Shown in pieces: positions 41,201-44,561 of a stretch of DNA of 44,561 nt. Location of the stretch: contig JALGTG010000001.1 of NCBI GenBank assembly GCA_029821495.1, positions 1 to 44,561 on the forward strand, read 5' to 3'. Origin of the DNA: Candidatus Hebobacteria bacterium. Its GTDB lineage: Bacteria; Armatimonadota; Hebobacteria; Hebobacterales; Hebobacteraceae. The translations under genes and the position numbers were made by a program. Under the pieces are notes generated by a model, which saw only the letters and a program-made list of their open reading frames with translations, was not told where the DNA came from and did no database searches. Each line of letters begins with the position of its first letter. Positions within the stretch are counted from its first letter, which is position 1.

Positions 41201-42007
41201 ATGATAAAGATCAACCTGCTGCCCGAGTACATCGTCGAGCGCCGGCGCGTCAAGGTCTGGATCGCTGGCCTGGCCGTGCTCCTCATCCTTGAGGTCCTCA
41301 TCCTCGCCGCCTATGTCTGGGGCCCCCTTCCATTCTCTCTCAACCAGAGGCTGGCGAAGGCGGAGAAACGGGAGAGCGACGCCATCGCCGCCGCCCTGGA
41401 GGTCGAGGCAATCGAGACCGAGACCGCCCAGGTCAGAAGCCGCTTCGCTGCAAAGAACTCCTGGGTCCGGTGGGTCAACGAGGCCGACAAGTTGCCCGCG
41501 GAGTGGGTCGACTACCTCAACAGCATCAATGACACCATCCCTGCCGACGTTGTCATTCACGGGCTCCAGCTCCCCAGCGGCGGCGTCCTCAACCTCAGCG
41601 GCTCCACCAGTGACATGATGGCCGCCCTCCGCTGGTACCTCAACATGCTCCGCTGCGATATCGTCCAGCCCGGCCTCCAGTCTGTCCAGTTCAACCCGGG
41701 CGCGCAAGCCGTTACGACGGGCGGAATCACCGACCCGATGGCCATGTCAGTCTCCATGACCGTTGCCTTGAAGCCCCAGGCCTACTCAGTAGTCGGCCGC
41801 GTGCCCGCACCGCCTGCCGGTATCGCGGGCGGTGCCACCGCCCGGGGAAGGGGCGGCGGCGGACGCATGGGCGGAAGCCCCGGTGCCGGTGGACGAGGCG
41901 GCGGCATGCGAGGCGGCAGGGGAGGCGGCATGCGAGGCGGCGGCATGCGAGGTGGTGGCATGCGAGGCGGTGGTATGCGAGGCGGTGGTATGCGAGGTGG
42001 CATGTGA
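41201..42007 (+). CDS. pilN: Type IV pilus assembly protein PilN with a GGGMR-repeat tail
   Basis: 268 residues from the ATG of MIKINLLPEYIVERRRVKVW. The INLLPE segment is the known PilM-binding motif of PilN. The ATG follows GGAG. One membrane helix (about 18-40, AGLAVLLILEVLILAAYVWG) precedes a periplasmic coiled coil and a ferredoxin-like PilN core. From about residue 205 the protein turns Gly/Arg-rich and ends with six GGGMR pentapeptides, a GGR step and GGM. Normal PilN is about 180-200 residues and has no such tail. The frame is open upstream to 41132, but those residues overlap pilM and are not needed. Confidence 0.9.
   Translation: MIKINLLPEYIVERRRVKVWIAGLAVLLILEVLILAAYVWGPLPFSLNQRLAKAEKRESDAIAAALEVEAIETETAQVRSRFAAKNSWVRWVNEADKLPAEWVDYLNSINDTIPADVVIHGLQLPSGGVLNLSGSTSDMMAALRWYLNMLRCDIVQPGLQSVQFNPGAQAVTTGGITDPMAMSVSMTVALKPQAYSVVGRVPAPPAGIAGGATARGRGGGGRMGGSPGAGGRGGGMRGGRGGGMRGGGMRGGGMRGGGMRGGGMRGGM
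41897..42004 (+). repeat. 15-bp tandem repeat array in pilN (GGGMR units)
   Basis: Six full 15-base units of the type GGCGGCGGCATGCGA, with one 9-base GGCGGCAGG interruption at 41912-41920 and a 9-base end unit. Differences between units are almost all in third codon positions (GGC/GGT/GGA), so the peptide is conserved while the DNA drifts. The same unit recurs in pilO at 42801. Confidence 0.9.
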
Positions 42008-42095
42008 GGCGGTGGCCCGCCGGCACGATGGTGACGGCCCGCCGCGCGGTCCCGAACGTCAGGCGCGCTAGCAGCGGAGAGCGAGGAGCAGCACA

Positions 42096-42950
42096 GTGAG
42101 CCTACAACGGATCACGCGAGTTCAAGTGCTTATCGTGGGCGCGGCCGTTATCGCGGTCGTCGCCGTTGTCTTCCTGTTCGTCCTCATCAAACCCCAGCTC
42201 GCGGACATCGCCGCCATCGTCAGCTCGGCGGAGGAGAACGAGCAATACGCAGCAACGCGTCCCCAAAAAGAGCAAGCCCGTGCCACCGCCCTCGAGCAGG
42301 AGAGACAGGTCACCGAGGAATGGGACGAGATCGTGGACACCCGCATGCCTGACATCGGCCCCCATCTCCTCAAGGACCCAATCGCCGCCACCTTGCGCTT
42401 CTGGGACCTCCCGGCCGAAGAGGAAGCTGTCATCCGCAATTGGTTCAACGACTCGGGCGCCGTGGTCACCGGCTACGGCTTCCCCACCTGGCCCACCGCA
42501 ATGCCCAGTTCCTTCCCTCCCAGAAACATGCTCGCACTCTCTCCCCTCGACTGGAACCTCTCCGTCTCGGTGGACGACCTCCCAGAGCTGCTGGACTGGG
42601 TGCTCAGCATACCCAGAGCCCCCCGCTTCATGGTGATGCACAGCGTCACAATCCAGGGCTCCCATGGCCCCGGTCAGCCCCTCGTCGCTAGCGTGCCCGT
42701 TACCCTCTACCAGTGGACCGGCGTCGAGCCTACGGGAGGGGGCGCCGCCCCGGCAGAAGGCACGGCCGCCCAGGCCGGCGGCGGCATGGGCCCTGGTATG
42801 GGCGGCGGCATGAGAGGCGGCGGCATGCGAGGCGGCGGCATGCGAGGCGGCGGCATGCGAGGCGGCGGCATGAGAGGTGGTGGTATGCGAGGTGGCGGCA
42901 TGCGAGGTGGCGGCATGCGAGGTGGCATGAGAGGCGGCGGCATGAGGTAG
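42096..42950 (+). CDS. pilO: Type IV pilus assembly protein PilO-like with a GGGMR-repeat tail
   Basis: A 284-residue protein starting at a GTG after a GGAGAGCGAGGAG stretch. Residues about 9-31 are a membrane helix (VLIVGAAVIAVVAVVFLFVL). A coiled-coil segment follows (EENEQYAATRPQKEQARATA), and then a ferredoxin-like domain with LDWNLSVSVDDLPELLDWVL and SVTIQGSHG, as expected for PilO. From about residue 220 the tail is Gly-rich, with MGPGMGGGMR and then nine GGGMR pentapeptides and one GGMR, ending at the C-terminus. PilO pairs with PilN in the periplasm, and the two tails would lie side by side. The identification as PilO rests on position and fold, with little residue identity. Confidence 0.82.
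   Translation: MSLQRITRVQVLIVGAAVIAVVAVVFLFVLIKPQLADIAAIVSSAEENEQYAATRPQKEQARATALEQERQVTEEWDEIVDTRMPDIGPHLLKDPIAATLRFWDLPAEEEAVIRNWFNDSGAVVTGYGFPTWPTAMPSSFPPRNMLALSPLDWNLSVSVDDLPELLDWVLSIPRAPRFMVMHSVTIQGSHGPGQPLVASVPVTLYQWTGVEPTGGGAAPAEGTAAQAGGGMGPGMGGGMRGGGMRGGGMRGGGMRGGGMRGGGMRGGGMRGGGMRGGMRGGGMR
42801..42947 (+). repeat. 15-bp tandem repeat array in pilO (GGGMR units)
   Basis: Eight contiguous 15-base units at 42801-42920 of the type GGCGGCGGCATGCGA or GGTGGCGGCATGCGA, then a 12-base unit (42921-42932) and a ninth full unit (42933-42947) just before the TAG. Changes are mostly synonymous (GGC/GGT, CGA/AGA/AGG). The unit is the same as in pilN. Confidence 0.92.
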
Positions 42951-43044
42951 CCCACAGCACTCGTGGGCCTCTCCAGCCCCCTGCCGCAAGGTGATGCCCC
43001 CGGGGCGTGGAAACAGCACCAGGCCGTTCATCGGGGAGTGACCA

Positions 43045-43767
43045 ATGAACCCGGCTGACCGAAACAAGATACTGATCATAGGTGGCATTGCAGTCGTCGC
43101 CATTGCTATCATCGTGGTCGTCCTCATGCGAGGCCGAAAGCCGGCCTGGCAAGAGGGACCCGCTGGCGGATTCTCGACCGACGTGGCCCAGGCCCCCGGC
43201 GCCGACGAAGCCGGCTACCCGGCCGCCGGACCAGCCGCAGGTGCGCCAGCCGGACCCCTCCAGGCTGCAGGCCCAGAAGTCGGAGCCGGAGCGGCCGAGG
43301 CCGAGGCGCCTGCCGCCCCGATCGACGTCAGCGTCGGCGTTGTCAAGATGGGCGATGGCATTGACGAGGCCTCCCGCCCCGATTCTTTCCGTACCTTCGA
43401 GCCTGTGATCCCACCCCCCCCACCGGAAGTCGTCACGCCGCTCCCGGTCGCCATGCTGGGCCCCTTCCGGCCCGCCCAGCCCGAAGAAACAGCCGTCCTC
43501 GGCCGCCGCCGGGCCGCTGGCGTCATGTTCAACGAGCGAGCCTGGGCCATCCTCCAGGAGGGCGACAAAACATTCATCGTCAAGCCCGGCGACATTGTTG
43601 ACGGCGTCCGCATCTCTGCCATCGGCAGAGACGCCATCTACGTCACCGACGCCGAGGGGCGCCGCTGGGAGGTCCCCCTCCGAGGTACCGGACCCTCCAC
43701 CGAGATGCGCGGCCCAAGAACCGACTACATCGAAGCGATGCCCGAGCTGCCCCCTGCCGCTCCCTGA
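43045..43767 (+). CDS. pilP: PilP/GspC-like periplasmic lipoprotein-type link protein
   Basis: A 240-residue protein with an N-terminal membrane helix (KILIIGGIAVVAIAIIVVVL), with no lipobox cysteine, then a long Ala/Pro/Gly-rich linker (about 45-140). The C-terminal ~60 residues (GVMFNERAWAILQEGDKTFI, then VKPGDIVDGVRISAIGRDAI) have the small beta-barrel pattern of PilP and GspC HR domains, which bind the N-terminal domains of the secretin. Typical PilP is a lipoprotein of about 170-180 residues, whereas this has a helix anchor as in GspC. It starts 94 bases after pilO and is followed by a promoter for pilQ. Confidence 0.75.
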   Translation: MNPADRNKILIIGGIAVVAIAIIVVVLMRGRKPAWQEGPAGGFSTDVAQAPGADEAGYPAAGPAAGAPAGPLQAAGPEVGAGAAEAEAPAAPIDVSVGVVKMGDGIDEASRPDSFRTFEPVIPPPPPEVVTPLPVAMLGPFRPAQPEETAVLGRRRAAGVMFNERAWAILQEGDKTFIVKPGDIVDGVRISAIGRDAIYVTDAEGRRWEVPLRGTGPSTEMRGPRTDYIEAMPELPPAAP

Positions 43768-43807
43768 CGCGGCTCCGGCACATCTCCAAGAGAACAAACA
43801 AACGCAC

Positions 43808-43836
43808 TTAACAGTCTAACCTCTGTGTGGTAGAAT
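43808..43836 (+). promoter_or_regulatory. Promoter of pilQ
   Basis: TTAACA (43808-43813), a 17-base spacer and TAGAAT (43831-43836). Both boxes match 5 of 6 consensus bases. The start would lie near 43843, inside a small hairpin (GCCCG 43841-43845 with CGGGC 43854-43858). The leader of about 50 bases carries AGGAGG at 43878-43883. Confidence 0.75.
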
Positions 43837-43892
43837 ACGCGCCCGGCGACCATCGGGCGGGATATGGCGTCAGCAGCAGGAGGTTTATGGCA

Positions 43893-44561
43893 ATGGCTCG
43901 CAACAGAACGCGACTCTTGGCGACTCTCGCAGTGGTCGCTCTGGCCCTGACCGGCGTGCTCTTCGCCGGCATCCGCGCCTCCGCCCAGATCGAGGACCGG
44001 CCCATTACCCTCGACCTGCGCGACGCCGACCTCGAGGACGCCCTCCGGCTCATCTTCAAAGACACCCCCTACAGCTTCACCCTCGAGCCCGGCATCGGCG
44101 GAACAGTCACTCTCACCCTCAACAACGTGACCTTCAGCCAGGCGCTCCGCGCCATCCTGGAAATGCATGGGCTTACCTACCGCAAAGAAGACCGCATCTA
44201 CCACATTACCTCCGAGCCCATCGAGCCCCCCGGCTTCGGCACCGAACCACCTGTGCAGCCCACACCGCGCGTCGACATATACTGGTTCGGACCCGGCGGC
44301 CGCTACGAGCTGCAGTACCTAGACTGCCGCCTCGTCATCGCCTGGTTTGGTGGCTCGCAGATCCCCTCCTCCCTCATCCCCTTTCCTGCTGAAGGCGGCA
44401 CCGGCGGCGGCACGGGCGGCCGCACCGGTGGCACAGGCGGCATCGGCGGCGGCACGAGCGGCGGCATAGGCGGCTCCAGCATGGGCGGCGGCATAGGCGG
44501 CAGCACTGGCGGCATCGGCGGCGGCAGCGGTGGCATCGGTGGCGGCGGCGGTGGCCGTGGC
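43893..44561 (+). CDS. pilQ: Secretin PilQ/GspD family, N-terminal part, cut by the window end
   Basis: The frame is open to the right edge (223 codons visible). The ATG at 43893 lies 9 bases after AGGAGG. An ATG two codons earlier (43887) is only 3 bases from it. A signal peptide (LLATLAVVALALTGVLFAGI) ends near ASAQ. Then comes an STN domain (residues about 36-108): LDLRDADLEDALRLIFKDTP, TLNNVTFSQALRAILEMHGL and RKEDRIYHI. The next domain begins with YELQYLDCRLVIAWFGG, the start of a secretin N1-type repeat, and is interrupted from about residue 167 by a Gly/Thr/Ser-rich stretch (GGTGGGTGGRTGGTGGIGGG) that continues to the edge. The secretin barrel would follow outside the window. It forms the outer-membrane pore for the pilus. 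Confidence 0.88.
   Translation, partial: MARNRTRLLATLAVVALALTGVLFAGIRASAQIEDRPITLDLRDADLEDALRLIFKDTPYSFTLEPGIGGTVTLTLNNVTFSQALRAILEMHGLTYRKEDRIYHITSEPIEPPGFGTEPPVQPTPRVDIYWFGPGGRYELQYLDCRLVIAWFGGSQIPSSLIPFPAEGGTGGGTGGRTGGTGGIGGGTSGGIGGSSMGGGIGGSTGGIGGGSGGIGGGGGGRG

Noticed and set aside
42801-42947. CRISPR-like array
   Set aside because: The 15-bp units are contiguous, without spacers, and continue the coding frame to the stop.
41832-42994. Apparent His/Arg- and Cys/Glu-rich repeat proteins in other frames of the pilN/pilO arrays
   Set aside because: They are frame-shifted readings of the GGGMR repeats. Synonymous variation shows the PilN/PilO frame is the real one.

Overview
The window is high-GC DNA from a bacterial chromosome, almost fully coding, with no tRNA, rRNA, CRISPR array or insertion sequence that I can see. 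GTG and TTG starts are common. The gene set suggests a diderm bacterium outside the Proteobacteria. It has TonB/ExbBD and a secretin, together with Rex, YqeG and QueH, which are commoner in Terrabacteria-type lineages. It also has DUF1559-like pseudopilins, a URO-D-like methyltransferase relative and a DUF6785-like membrane protein, which are common in Armatimonadota, Planctomycetota and related phyla. Armatimonadota or a neighbouring lineage fits best. This is inferred from gene families, not from a phylogeny.

Layout. 1-5.4 kb: a URO-D-family protein cut by the window edge, an acyl-CoA synthetase on the minus strand and a polytopic membrane protein. 5.5-6.3 kb: rex on the minus strand, with a near-consensus promoter and a Rex-type operator just downstream of its -10. 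6.4-10.7 kb: a compact minus-strand operon exbB-exbD-tonB, then a secreted protein with a cohesin-like end and a small coiled-coil protein. 10.9-12.5 kb: a TIM-barrel-like protein and an unusual protein that joins a zinc ribbon to a pseudopilin-like body. 12.6-16.3 kb: smc. 16.4-25.1 kb: an M3-like peptidase (minus), a small membrane protein, hisG, two TPR proteins, queH, glycerate kinase and a YqeG phosphatase.

25.3-44.6 kb is a long type IV pilus locus on the plus strand. It begins with pilB, pilT, pilC and prepilin peptidase. Next come two DUF1559-like pilins and a PilV-, PilW- and PilX-like minor-pilin set with very large ectodomains. The last group is pilM-pilN-pilO-pilP and the start of the pilQ secretin, which runs off the window. 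Good promoter matches stand before pilB, pilM and pilQ. PilB/PilT would power extension and retraction through PilC. PilD would process the pilins. PilM-N-O-P would link the inner membrane to PilQ.

The most unusual points are these. The PilN and PilO homologues share C-terminal GGGMR pentapeptide arrays encoded by 15-bp repeats. The minor pilins are several times their usual length. The PilW-like gene is split by a +1 frameshift. PilM carries a proline-rich insertion. One protein is a pseudopilin body whose class III signal is replaced by a zinc ribbon and membrane anchor.
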